From assembly GCF_023195695.1 (NCBI RefSeq), contig NZ_JALPQG010000003.1:248001-312000 (forward strand): DNA of 64,000 nt, written 5' to 3'. Made by a program: the position numbers and the translations under genes. Origin of the DNA: Aliiroseovarius sp. S1339 (lineage in GTDB: Bacteria > Pseudomonadota > Alphaproteobacteria > Rhodobacterales > Rhodobacteraceae). Shown in pieces: positions 45,095 through 53,522 of the stretch. The first letter of the stretch is position 1. Every line of letters starts with the position of its first letter. The notes below the pieces were generated by a model. The model did no database searches. It saw only the letters and a program-made list of their open reading frames with translations, and was not told the DNA's origin.

Positions 45095-47059
45095 ATGAAC
45101 ATACGGCACGGGTTTTCCGGCCCTTACGGCTCTGCTGCGCAGAACAGGCTTGCGCCTGCAAAGGATCTGGATCTTTTGCACATTGGGCGGGTACTCTGGC
45201 GGGGTCGCGCGACGATCGTTGCGCTGGGCATGGTTGGTCTGCTGCTGGGTGCAATTTACAGTTTTGGCATTGCCCGGCCCAAATATGCAGCGACGGCTTT
45301 GCTTGTGTTGCAACAGCCACGCGACCCGATAATGGACCGGAACAGCGATATACAGGCATTGTCGTCCGATCTGTCAGACATGAATACCGAACTGCACATC
45401 ATCCGGTCACGAGGTTTGGTTCGGGGGTTGGTTGAGCAACTTGACCTGACACGTGATGCGGAGTTCAACCCGGCGCTGCGGTCGGGCATGGGTTTTCTGC
45501 CCAACGCGAGCAACGGACCCTTGGCTGCGGCGGACACAGACGCCGATGAGCGGGTGTTGCGTAATGTCCAGAACGCAATCTCGGCGCGGGTCCAGCGGAA
45601 CACGCGCATTTTTTCGATTTCTGCAACCTCGGAAGATCGAAACAAGGCCGCGCAAATGGCCAATGCACTCGCCGCGCTTTACCTTCAGGATCAGGTGGAA
45701 ACCAAGTTTTCTGCGGCCGAGGACGCGGTCACGTGGCTGTCTGATCGCGTGGGTGTGTTGCAGCAAGAGCTGGCGGCGCGTGAAGAAGCTGTTGCGGCGA
45801 TGAGTGCGCGAATGGCTCTGACCTCGGTCGAGGGGCTGGCGATCGCGAACGCCAGATTGAAAGATGCGCGTGCGCGATTGAATGGTTTGCAACGCAACGC
45901 GGCTATGGATCAGGTCAAGGGGCAGAGCAACACGACGCAGCAGCGGCTGGAATTGCAAAAGGCGGCGCTACAACGCTCGATCATCGAATTGGAAAGCGCT
46001 GTCGCGGCGCAGGGGGCCGATCTGACTCAATTGCAACAGCTTGAGCGCGAAGCGCAGGCGACGCGCGTTCTGTATGAAACGCTTCTATCGCGCCTGAAAG
46101 AAGCCAGCGCGCTTGGCGGGCTGCAACAGGCAGATGCGCGCGTGCTGTCGGCGGCGTCAGTGGGAACGTATCAGTCACTCCAGAAAGGGTTGATCATGCT
46201 TCTGTCGATGCTGGCCGGTATGTTTGCGGCAGGCATCTATGTTTTGTCAAAGCAGTTCCTCCATGCTGGATTTCGCACGGCAGACGAGTTGGAGCAGGCC
46301 ACAGGCAAGCCCGTATTGGGCCAAATCCCCGTCATTCCTGTCGAAGATCGCAGCGAATTGGTGCCGTTTTTGGCCGATCACCCGACCGCTGCTGTGGTTG
46401 AGGCTGTTCGCAACCTACGTACCTCGCTTTTAATGTCGAACATTGACCAGCCGCCGCAAGTAATTCTGACAGCCTCGGCTATGCCGGGCGAGGGGAAGAC
46501 CACGCAGGCTGTCGCGCTTGCGCAGAACCTAGCCGGGCTGGGCAAACGCGTTCTGCTGATCGAAGGTGACATTCGTCGTCGCACTCTGACGCAATATGTT
46601 GCGGACGCGCCCGAACGCGGGATCGTTTCCGTTTTGGCAGGCGATTTGTCTTTGTCAGACGGCGCGCACCACGTTCCCGCATTGGGCGCAGATGTTTTGT
46701 TGGGGGAAGTCACGCAAACCAGCGCGGCAGACATCTTTGCCTCGCGCCGGTTTGAAGAGCTGATGAAAGAAGCCCGCGCGGCCTATGACATGATTGTCAT
46801 AGATAGCCCGCCGGTGCTTGTGGTGCCGGACGCACGGGTGATCGCCCGTCATGCGGATGCGATTATCTTCATGGTGGCATGGGACAAGACGACCCGCCGA
46901 CAGGTTGGCGAAGGGTTGAGGCAGTTCCAAATGGCAAATTGCGCGGTCACCGGGCTGGTGTTGTCGCAGGTCAGGCCGGGCGAAATGGCGCGCTATGGAT
47001 ATGGAGACGCCAACCCGGTCTATGCTGGGTTTGGCGACGGCTATTATGGTGCAACCTAA
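45095..47059 (+). CDS. Polysaccharide co-polymerase with BY-kinase domain (Wzc/ExoP-like)
   Basis: This is a 654-residue inner-membrane protein. The Wzz-type N-terminal domain has membrane segments at about residues 51-70 and 365-390, with a long coiled-coil region between (for example QQELAAREEAVAAMSARM). The cytoplasmic C-terminal domain has Walker A SAMPGEGKTTQ, an A-prime-like segment LLIEGDIRRR and Walker B VIDSPPVLV; the C-terminus is tyrosine-rich (YGYGDANPVYAGFGDGYYG). It sets chain length and coordinates export by phosphorylation. The A-prime segment has Glu at the position of the usual first Asp. The stop overlaps that of the convergent wza-like gene in CTAA. Confidence 0.92.
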   Translation: MNIRHGFSGPYGSAAQNRLAPAKDLDLLHIGRVLWRGRATIVALGMVGLLLGAIYSFGIARPKYAATALLVLQQPRDPIMDRNSDIQALSSDLSDMNTELHIIRSRGLVRGLVEQLDLTRDAEFNPALRSGMGFLPNASNGPLAAADTDADERVLRNVQNAISARVQRNTRIFSISATSEDRNKAAQMANALAALYLQDQVETKFSAAEDAVTWLSDRVGVLQQELAAREEAVAAMSARMALTSVEGLAIANARLKDARARLNGLQRNAAMDQVKGQSNTTQQRLELQKAALQRSIIELESAVAAQGADLTQLQQLEREAQATRVLYETLLSRLKEASALGGLQQADARVLSAASVGTYQSLQKGLIMLLSMLAGMFAAGIYVLSKQFLHAGFRTADELEQATGKPVLGQIPVIPVEDRSELVPFLADHPTAAVVEAVRNLRTSLLMSNIDQPPQVILTASAMPGEGKTTQAVALAQNLAGLGKRVLLIEGDIRRRTLTQYVADAPERGIVSVLAGDLSLSDGAHHVPALGADVLLGEVTQTSAADIFASRRFEELMKEARAAYDMIVIDSPPVLVVPDARVIARHADAIIFMVAWDKTTRRQVGEGLRQFQMANCAVTGLVLSQVRPGEMARYGYGDANPVYAGFGDGYYGAT

Positions 47060-48423
47060 GGCACGCCGCTATCGCCATTGACCGACTTGTTGATCAAGAT
47101 CGGGAAGGCCTGTTCGAGGGCGCGCGACCACTTGGTGATCGGTTGTTCTTCGATGAACACAATGTCGTTGGGGCGCATCTGCATCCGGGTGGCCAGCGTG
47201 ATATTTATGACGTTGGTGGCATCCAGATGCCAGGCCGTGACCTTGGTTTCATCCGCGCCAGTGCCGGGGCGAATGACATAGATCTGCGCCGGGTCACCGG
47301 TTTTTGTATCAAACCCGCCTTCATCATAAAGCACATCCGCAAGGCTGGCTTGTCGCCCATAGGGCAGTGCCACGCGACCCTGCTGCGCGACCTCGCCAGC
47401 CAAATAGACATAGTCGCGTTTCTCTGCGCCCAGCTCGCGGCGGGCGGCAAAATTTGTGCGTTGCTCGTCCAGTGCGTCGCGGTTTACGGACATTTCCGCT
47501 TCAAGTTCCGAGATTGCCTGAAGGCGCGCACCGCGTTTCAGGCCAATCGCAGCGATTTGCATTTCGTAAGAGGCCATCGCTCGGTCCAAGTTATAGTTTT
47601 CGTCAACATAGATTGCGTCACCCGGCAGCAGGGTTAGGTTGCGGGCTTTGGCATCTGATCGAAGGGTCGCGGCGGGCAGCTGATAAAGCGTTCCATCGCG
47701 ATACAGCCGAACCGCCGTTGTATCCACGTCGCTGGCCGTGACGCCCCCCGCATGGGCCAGTGCGTCGCCAAGGCGCAGTGGTTTCAGGGTGATGGGCGCA
47801 AGGCCCGCCCGCGCGACTTTGCCACCAATCGCGACATGCTGTGAATTGAACTCGGTGATTTCCAAGCTGAAGGCCGGGTCGACATTCTTGGCGACAAGGG
47901 CTTGGAACAGAGCGTCCTCGGCGTCCTCCAGCGTCTTTCCGGCGACCGCGACTTGCCCGATGTCTGGTAGAGCGATCATGCCATTGTCACGCACGGTAAA
48001 CCCTTTCCGTTGGGTCTGCGAGGTCAGAAGCCCGCCGAGCTCCTCAATCGTGCTGGCCGCCCCTTTGGTGACCAGCATTACGACATCCCCGACGCCGATT
48101 TGATATCGGGGCGGGGCCACCTGTGCGGGCAGCTTGGTGGTGATCTTTTGGCGCGATTGGTCAGGGCTGGCTGGCATGTCCGGTAACGCCCCCGCGCCGC
48201 GCAGGCCCGACCCGCTGGCAATTGAATGAAACGCATCGGGCAAGTCCAAAGGGCTATAGGGTGCGCGGTTCGCCTGCTTTACCGAGCTTGCGGTGATTGG
48301 CACCACCTTCACGTCCAGCCCAGCCGCTTGGCTTTGCACAGTAGGGCTGTGATAGGTCACGCCGCAGCCCGACATAAGTAGGCTTGTGCCAAGAAAAAGT
48401 GCGCGCAATCCGCTGTGGTGCAT
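47056..48423 (-). CDS. Polysaccharide export outer-membrane lipoprotein (Wza-like)
   Basis: This is a 455-residue protein. A lipoprotein signal ends in the lipobox LMSGC (Cys about residue 20), followed by the Poly_export domain (YQIGVGDVVMLVTKG) and SLBB repeats (for example DGMIALPDIGQVAVAGKTLED-like segments and LGDALAHAGGV). The middle has a helical stretch with SELEAEMSVNRDALDEQRTNFAAR. Wza-type octamers form the outer-membrane channel that works with the Wzc-type kinase encoded convergently beside it. It has its own AT-rich upstream region, so it is probably a separate transcript from the glycosyltransferase operon. Confidence 0.92.
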   Translation of the reverse strand: MHHSGLRALFLGTSLLMSGCGVTYHSPTVQSQAAGLDVKVVPITASSVKQANRAPYSPLDLPDAFHSIASGSGLRGAGALPDMPASPDQSRQKITTKLPAQVAPPRYQIGVGDVVMLVTKGAASTIEELGGLLTSQTQRKGFTVRDNGMIALPDIGQVAVAGKTLEDAEDALFQALVAKNVDPAFSLEITEFNSQHVAIGGKVARAGLAPITLKPLRLGDALAHAGGVTASDVDTTAVRLYRDGTLYQLPAATLRSDAKARNLTLLPGDAIYVDENYNLDRAMASYEMQIAAIGLKRGARLQAISELEAEMSVNRDALDEQRTNFAARRELGAEKRDYVYLAGEVAQQGRVALPYGRQASLADVLYDEGGFDTKTGDPAQIYVIRPGTGADETKVTAWHLDATNVINITLATRMQMRPNDIVFIEEQPITKWSRALEQAFPILINKSVNGDSGVP

Positions 48424-48585
48424 AATGTCCTCCGTCCGTCTGATCGGTGGATCAGAGCATTTGGTTAATACATATCAAAATTGCAAATAATCAACATTAA
48501 AAACCCTTAGGTTGTATGTGAGAAATGTACGGTAGACCCATAGTGTTGCCAATTTGCGGCGTGATGAGTGTTGCAAGGTTTGCGG
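48424..48585. promoter_or_regulatory. AT-rich spacer, probable promoter of the wza-like gene
   Basis: This 162-nt gap has an AT-rich core (about 48460-48515), much lower in GC than its surroundings. On the minus strand a TTGATT and TATTAA pair about 18 nt apart can be read, but the match is modest. No terminator for the upstream operon is clear. Confidence 0.4.
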
Positions 48586-49737
48586 CTAAGCGCGCAAGCG
48601 GATCGCTGGTTGTGCTGTCGACTGGGTCAAGCCCGGCGTCAGGTCAGAAATGGCGGCCAAGTAGGCGTCGACCACGATCGACTGGTCGTATTCGCGCTGC
48701 ATCTTGTCCCGCCCAGCGCGCCCCATGGCGGTGCGGGCATCGGTGGGCATGTTCGCGAAATCCTCCATCGTTTGGCGAAGGCTTTCGACATCGCGCGCTT
48801 TGCACAACAGGCCCGAAACACCGTCATTCACCACATGCCGACAGCCCGGCACATCGGTGGCGATCAGGGGGCGGGCCATGCTTGCGGCTTCCAGCAATGT
48901 GCGGGGCGCACCTTCGCGGTAGGACGGCAGCACCACGCAATCTGCCTGCGTAATGAACGGGCGCACGTCGGTGTGCTCGCTAAGATGCTCGATGATGCCG
49001 TCCTTGACCCAGCGATCCAGATCAGCGGCCCCAAGAGCCGACCGGTTTGCTGCCCCAACCGGGCCAAGAATCTGAAACCGCACATTATCGCGCCGGGCCC
49101 GCATTTGTTGCGCGGCTAGGACATATTCCGCCACGCCCTTATCGCGCAAGAGGCGCGAGATCATCAGAAAAACGGTGTCTTGACTGGCGGGCAGTGGCGT
49201 CGGTGCAAAATGGATCAGATCAACACCAGAGCCCGGCAGAAGGCGTGGTTGATCAGCCGTTATCAGCCGTCGTTTCAGAAACAGATCGCGGTCGTCTGGG
49301 TTTTGAAAAAATAAGATTGGCAGGTCCCGGAACGCAAACCGATACAAAGTTTCCACCACCAGTCTAAGCGTCCCGCCCGACAGAAACCCGGTTCCAAGGC
49401 CCGAGATGTTAGGCAGAAACGGGATTCCCAGACGTTTTGCTGCGACCGCGCCGAAGATGTTGTTTTTCACCGTGTAGCTTAGGATCACATCCGGCCGCAG
49501 CGTTGAGAAATGGCGCGCAAACCGGCCCACCAATTTGGCATCTTGGCGCGGCGACAGACCTTGCACGTCTATTTGCAGATCAGTCACATCGCATCCCATG
49601 GCGCGCAGCGCCTCGGTGGATTTGTCCAGCGGGGCCAGAACGGTGACGTGGTGGCCTTGGCGTAACAACGCCTCGATAATTGGGCGACGGAAATTCAGGG
49701 CGTTCCACGCGGCGTTGACGGTTAGAAGAACTCTCAT
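48586..49737 (-). CDS. Glycosyltransferase family 4
   Basis: This is a 383-residue GT-B fold retaining glycosyltransferase. The N-terminal acceptor domain begins RVLLTVNAAWNALNFRRPIIE; the C-terminal donor domain has the EX7E motif as EGAPRTLLE within SYREGAPRTLLEAASM, and ISRLLRDKGV. It resembles PglA/WbpX-like enzymes that extend lipid-linked repeat units in the cytoplasm. ATG 49737 has GAGG 7 nt upstream; a TTG at 49743 is rejected. It is the last gene of the tviB-led operon, 9 nt after the polymerase gene. Sugar specificity is unknown. Confidence 0.9.
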   Translation of the reverse strand: MRVLLTVNAAWNALNFRRPIIEALLRQGHHVTVLAPLDKSTEALRAMGCDVTDLQIDVQGLSPRQDAKLVGRFARHFSTLRPDVILSYTVKNNIFGAVAAKRLGIPFLPNISGLGTGFLSGGTLRLVVETLYRFAFRDLPILFFQNPDDRDLFLKRRLITADQPRLLPGSGVDLIHFAPTPLPASQDTVFLMISRLLRDKGVAEYVLAAQQMRARRDNVRFQILGPVGAANRSALGAADLDRWVKDGIIEHLSEHTDVRPFITQADCVVLPSYREGAPRTLLEAASMARPLIATDVPGCRHVVNDGVSGLLCKARDVESLRQTMEDFANMPTDARTAMGRAGRDKMQREYDQSIVVDAYLAAISDLTPGLTQSTAQPAIRLRA

Positions 49738-49746
49738 AGGCAAACC

Positions 49747-50817
49747 TCAATTCGGGAACTGGTAAATCTCGGGCAATGCGAAAAGCCAGTTGTCATAGGG
49801 CAGATAGCAGTAATGGAAATGGGTCGAGAAAACGGTCCAGACGGTCAGCATCGACAGCAGAACGGCGTAAAGTGCAGCGGACAGGATCGCGCCTGATCGA
49901 CCTAGCGCAAGAAACGGGATGCGGGCGAAAATCACGGCCTGAAGCGGGACGAGGTAATATCCAAGCCGGTCTGCAATCACGCTTGAGACGCCGACCAGCG
50001 GCAGGGCAGCCAACATCATCAACGCACCCAATACGACGATCCGGTGATCGCTCGAGAATCGAGCACACCATGCGGGGCGCAGGGCTACGAAATACAAGAT
50101 CGCGGTCAGTGTCAAAAGCCCGGCGCGATACAGCGCGCCGTGGGCGTCGACCCCGCTGTTGACATAGCGCGATATCGCAAGTTGCGCACCGTCACCGCTT
50201 GCCAAAAGAAGCACTCCTGGCACGGCGAGTGCGAGCGATGCCAGCACCCGCGCTTTGATCCAATCTCGCCCGACCAAAGGGGCCATCAAAAGGAAAACAC
50301 CGGCGCTGGCGTGACAGCCGGTAGCGACTAGCGCATGAAGGCTGAAGGCCACAGCCCGACCTTTGCTGAACGCGGCGAAGGCCATGCACATCATCCCAAT
50401 GGCTGCGGCCTGCCGGATGCCGGACATGGGCATGTTGATGATTAGAACGGGAAACAGAAGGATCAGAAAACCCAGCCTGTCGGGCTGCTGTCGCGCCAAC
50501 ATATGCACACCCGCAAAGAAGATCACAGCCGAGGCGACGTTCAGCCACGGATACCCCAAGCCCAACTGCCCAACCAATTGAACCAACGCCCACCACAGCG
50601 GCTCGCGGTGGGACAGGGCGTCGGCAAGGCCAAGGTCCAACTGGATCAGGAAGTGACGATAATAGCCGTTCCAGTCGCACCCGACCTCAAGCCGGAATGC
50701 GACGAAAGCGAACAGGGCTGCCAGCACGATAGGATAGGTTTGATCGCGCAGGCGGGGGTGGCGGGCCAGCAAAAGGCGAAGCAAAATAAGCGTAACGAAA
50801 ATGGCAACATAGATCAC
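49747..50817 (-). CDS. EpsG-family polysaccharide polymerase candidate
   Basis: This is a 356-residue inner-membrane protein with about ten helices. The pattern FRLEVGCDWNGYYRHF near residue 40 corresponds to the EpsG-family GxDWxxY-type segment. A GIRQAAAIGMMCMAFAAFSKG stretch is also typical. These proteins act like Wzy, joining repeat units. The start is GTG 50817, giving a 4-nt overlap (GTGA) with the UbiA-like gene. The family call is firm, the polymerase role is by analogy. Confidence 0.82.
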   Translation of the reverse strand: MIYVAIFVTLILLRLLLARHPRLRDQTYPIVLAALFAFVAFRLEVGCDWNGYYRHFLIQLDLGLADALSHREPLWWALVQLVGQLGLGYPWLNVASAVIFFAGVHMLARQQPDRLGFLILLFPVLIINMPMSGIRQAAAIGMMCMAFAAFSKGRAVAFSLHALVATGCHASAGVFLLMAPLVGRDWIKARVLASLALAVPGVLLLASGDGAQLAISRYVNSGVDAHGALYRAGLLTLTAILYFVALRPAWCARFSSDHRIVVLGALMMLAALPLVGVSSVIADRLGYYLVPLQAVIFARIPFLALGRSGAILSAALYAVLLSMLTVWTVFSTHFHYCYLPYDNWLFALPEIYQFPN

Positions 50818-51635
50818 GGCTGCATTGCGCCCTGCCTGCGCCAGCGTGGGGCCGTTGCCCGCACAACATAGATGATTTGCACCAACACCGCCCAGAGAAG
50901 GCAGACCATCGGTGCAGGCTCGGCGGTCAGGATTGACAGCAAAGCGACCAAAGGAAGGACCGCGATATAGGCTTTTAGGTGATAGCTGCGCGCCTTGCGT
51001 TCGGGCAGCGACAGGCGACCTTTTGCATCCAGATATGTCAAAAATCGCGGAAGGCTAAACAGCAAAAGCGCTGTGGCAAGGACGATCAGGATTGCGACTG
51101 TGTCTTCTTTGACAATCAATATCGGCAGCACGGGCAGCGAGAATCTGAACAGGGACAACTGCATGAAAGTATAGAACTTAAGCTCGACCGCGCGCAGTGT
51201 GTTGTGGGCGACCAATGCTGCAAGAAGGGCAGCGATGGCGGCCCAGAAAAGCCCGGATGCTGCGACACTCAACCCCACGGCTGCTGCCAGAACGACCCCA
51301 AGGCGAACCACGACGAAAGCCAAGACGAAACCGAAGGAAGGGTCGTGGTCAACCCGCCGTCTGGGGGTTGCATCGTGGCGCAGCCCGATAGTGTCATTGG
51401 CCAGATAACCGACCTCGTAGATGCAGATGAAGGCGGCATATCCCAACAGATAGGTCATTGTTGCCGCACCAACAGGCAGATCACCCAGAAGCGCCACAAG
51501 GATCACCCCCGGCACCCACGCGGTCAGCGCGTTGACGACGAAGTCACGCGGCCAGTGGTAGCGGGATAGGAACGCATAGCCGAACGGGGCAAGCAGGATC
51601 AGGCACTGAGGCTTAGTGGCAAAGGATGTCGGCAT
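50814..51635 (-). CDS. UbiA-family-like membrane protein
   Basis: This is a 273-residue protein with about eight hydrophobic helices. The segment EVGYLANDTIGLRHDATPRRRV fits the first Asp-rich motif of UbiA prenyltransferases (consensus NDxxDxxxD), with the first ND and last Asp present but the middle Asp replaced by Gly. UbiA relatives in polysaccharide loci make polyprenyl-phosphate-linked ribose (DPPR synthases). The HAD-like gene directly upstream overlaps it by 23 nt; fused HAD-UbiA proteins are known, so this looks like a split form. Loss of the middle Asp means activity is uncertain. Confidence 0.65.
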   Translation of the reverse strand: MPTSFATKPQCLILLAPFGYAFLSRYHWPRDFVVNALTAWVPGVILVALLGDLPVGAATMTYLLGYAAFICIYEVGYLANDTIGLRHDATPRRRVDHDPSFGFVLAFVVVRLGVVLAAAVGLSVAASGLFWAAIAALLAALVAHNTLRAVELKFYTFMQLSLFRFSLPVLPILIVKEDTVAILIVLATALLLFSLPRFLTYLDAKGRLSLPERKARSYHLKAYIAVLPLVALLSILTAEPAPMVCLLWAVLVQIIYVVRATAPRWRRQGAMQP

Positions 51636-52284
51636 CCCAATCCCTCATCCATTTGCGGGGGGTGCCGGGTGCGACCAACACAGCGGGCTTTGCCACGGCG
51701 ACCAAATCTTGGTCCGACTTATTGTCGGTGATCACGGCAAAATGGACCTTATCAAGCGAGGTGTTCAGATACACCTCGACCGCCTTGCGTTTCTGACCGG
51801 TCAGATCGTGCGACAACCGACCGGTCAGACGGCCCGCGCGCACCCTTGGTTGCGAGGCGATGCAGGGCAGATCAAGCTGGCGGGCAATCTCTTCAATCAC
51901 GGGCGCAATCGCGTTGGACACCAGCACAGGTTTCCATCCCGCCGCGCGCATTTGATCGACGCGGGCATGGGTGGCCAGAATGGCGTGTCTGGGCAGATGG
52001 TCGGTCACATACCGTGTCGCCGACGCTTGGACCGAGGTCAGGCTTTCGCCCCGAAGGCTTGCCAGAACAAGGGCGCGGTGGGCGTCAAAGCCGGTCAGTT
52101 TGGCAATCACCACCAGCCCGGTCCGCAGTATGCCTTTGCGACGAGACAAAGCCGTCAGAATTGCGTGTCGCCAACGGTGGCCCCGGCGGGCGTGGTGGAA
52201 GATCACCAAGCCCGCCGTTGTGTTGGTGTCATAAAGCGTGCCGCAAACGTCGACAGCCAGAATGCGCGGCTTGGGGGCCTTCAT
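51613..52284 (-). CDS. HAD-superfamily hydrolase-like protein
   Basis: This is a 223-residue cytosolic protein with the four HAD motifs: motif I AVDVCGTLYDT with the nucleophile Asp and the +2 position taken by Cys rather than Asp, motif II VLVSNA, a Lys-containing region, and motif IV VITDNKSDQDLV. The +2 Cys in motif I departs from the DxD of classical phosphatases and may alter catalysis. It is encoded just before, and overlapping, the UbiA-like gene; together they resemble HAD-UbiA fusions. A role in removing phosphate from a polyprenyl-linked sugar is plausible but inferred. Confidence 0.72.
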   Translation of the reverse strand: MKAPKPRILAVDVCGTLYDTNTTAGLVIFHHARRGHRWRHAILTALSRRKGILRTGLVVIAKLTGFDAHRALVLASLRGESLTSVQASATRYVTDHLPRHAILATHARVDQMRAAGWKPVLVSNAIAPVIEEIARQLDLPCIASQPRVRAGRLTGRLSHDLTGQKRKAVEVYLNTSLDKVHFAVITDNKSDQDLVAVAKPAVLVAPGTPRKWMRDWDADILCH

Positions 52285-53522
52285 GCGGCCTGCCTTTCGG
52301 CGTTGAACATGCGATAAAGCGCATCATACTGGTCGCAGGCCCGATCCAGCGAAAACCGTCCGGCGGCATGGGCGCGGATGACGGCGCGCGGCGCAAAGGG
52401 CGCGGATGCGATGGTGCGCGCCGCGTGTTCGATAGCGGCTGTGTCATGATGTGCCAGCACCAGGCCGAACCGGCGGTCGGGCAAGATGCTGGTGATGTCA
52501 CCAATGCCCGTGTTGCTGATCACCGGAAGGCCGCAGGACAGGTATTCGCCAACCTTGGTGGCGGACACGCCAAGGCTGGACTTGGTCGCGATCCGAAAGG
52601 ACAGGCCGATGTCGGCACCATTTAGCAACGCAGGCACGTCGTCATGAGGCACGCGGCGGCAGGTCAAATCTGCTGGGTTCAGTGTGACGCCCAGTTTCTG
52701 CGCTGCTGTGACATGCTGGTCGATACTGTGGTTGCCGATCAACAAAAGCCGGGCCCGCATCCCCAGCGCCTGAAGGGCCGCGAGCAAGCGATAGGTCGTG
52801 CCCATCTGGTATAGCGGTCCAGCTGATCCAAGATGTGCCAACACCACGTCCTTTGCCGAAAAGCCGAGCTCCAGTCGCGTTTGCGCCCGCGCGACCTTGT
52901 CTGGCCGAAACCGATCCTGATCAACGCTGCAAGGAATGACGCTGGTCACCGACCCGGCCGAGGGGCGGCGCGTGGCGATCACCGACTTTGCGTCATTGGT
53001 CAGGGCGACAATCGCAGTTGCGCCGTTGATTGCCCTTGTTTCCAGCTTGCGAAAGTGGCGCGCAATGCTGCGCCCCACCGGGCCTTGCCAGATGCCCGCT
53101 TCACAACGTTCGTCCACCCAAAACCCGCGCATGTCGAACACGTAAGGCAGGCCGCGTCGTTCGGCGATAGGCAGCACGGCGCCCAGCGGCATGTAGCTGC
53201 GGCAATGGATCAGATCCGGTTGGAAGGTTTCGACCAACCTGTCCAGGCGGCTTTGCATCAGGGTGGGAATCGCGAACCGCTCAAGCTTCCCGGCAAGTGG
53301 CGATATGCGGCGGGTGATTGGGCTGTGAACGATGCCGGCGCGCGCCAGCCGAGGGGCAACGCTGGCTTCATACTCGTCTTGGTGCGACGGGTGCTCGACT
53401 GACAGACAGGCGATTTCATGGCCGCGTGCTGACAGACCTTCAAGATAGGGCAGCACTTGCGCGGTGCCGATGTGGTCTGACAATCCGTTGTTGGTGACGA
53501 AGATCGAACGAGTGGCGCTCAT
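52281..53522 (-). CDS. Glycosyltransferase family 4 (atypical EX7E)
   Basis: This is a 413-residue GT-B protein. The N-terminal domain contains SDHIGTAQVLPYLEGLSARGHEIACLS and YVFDMRGFWVDE. In the donor domain the usual EX7E site reads SSLGVSATKVGEYLSCGLPVISN: the second Glu is there but the first position is not Glu, a variation seen in some GT4 groups. Family membership is clear; the donor and acceptor are not. Overlaps of 4 nt at both ends fix the start and place it within the operon. Confidence 0.86.
   Translation of the reverse strand: MSATRSIFVTNNGLSDHIGTAQVLPYLEGLSARGHEIACLSVEHPSHQDEYEASVAPRLARAGIVHSPITRRISPLAGKLERFAIPTLMQSRLDRLVETFQPDLIHCRSYMPLGAVLPIAERRGLPYVFDMRGFWVDERCEAGIWQGPVGRSIARHFRKLETRAINGATAIVALTNDAKSVIATRRPSAGSVTSVIPCSVDQDRFRPDKVARAQTRLELGFSAKDVVLAHLGSAGPLYQMGTTYRLLAALQALGMRARLLLIGNHSIDQHVTAAQKLGVTLNPADLTCRRVPHDDVPALLNGADIGLSFRIATKSSLGVSATKVGEYLSCGLPVISNTGIGDITSILPDRRFGLVLAHHDTAAIEHAARTIASAPFAPRAVIRAHAAGRFSLDRACDQYDALYRMFNAERQAA

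Noticed and set aside
47741-48103. A 121-residue plus-strand open frame inside the wza-like gene
   Set aside because: Completely antisense to a lipoprotein gene with intact lipobox and Poly_export motifs; no ribosome-binding site of note.
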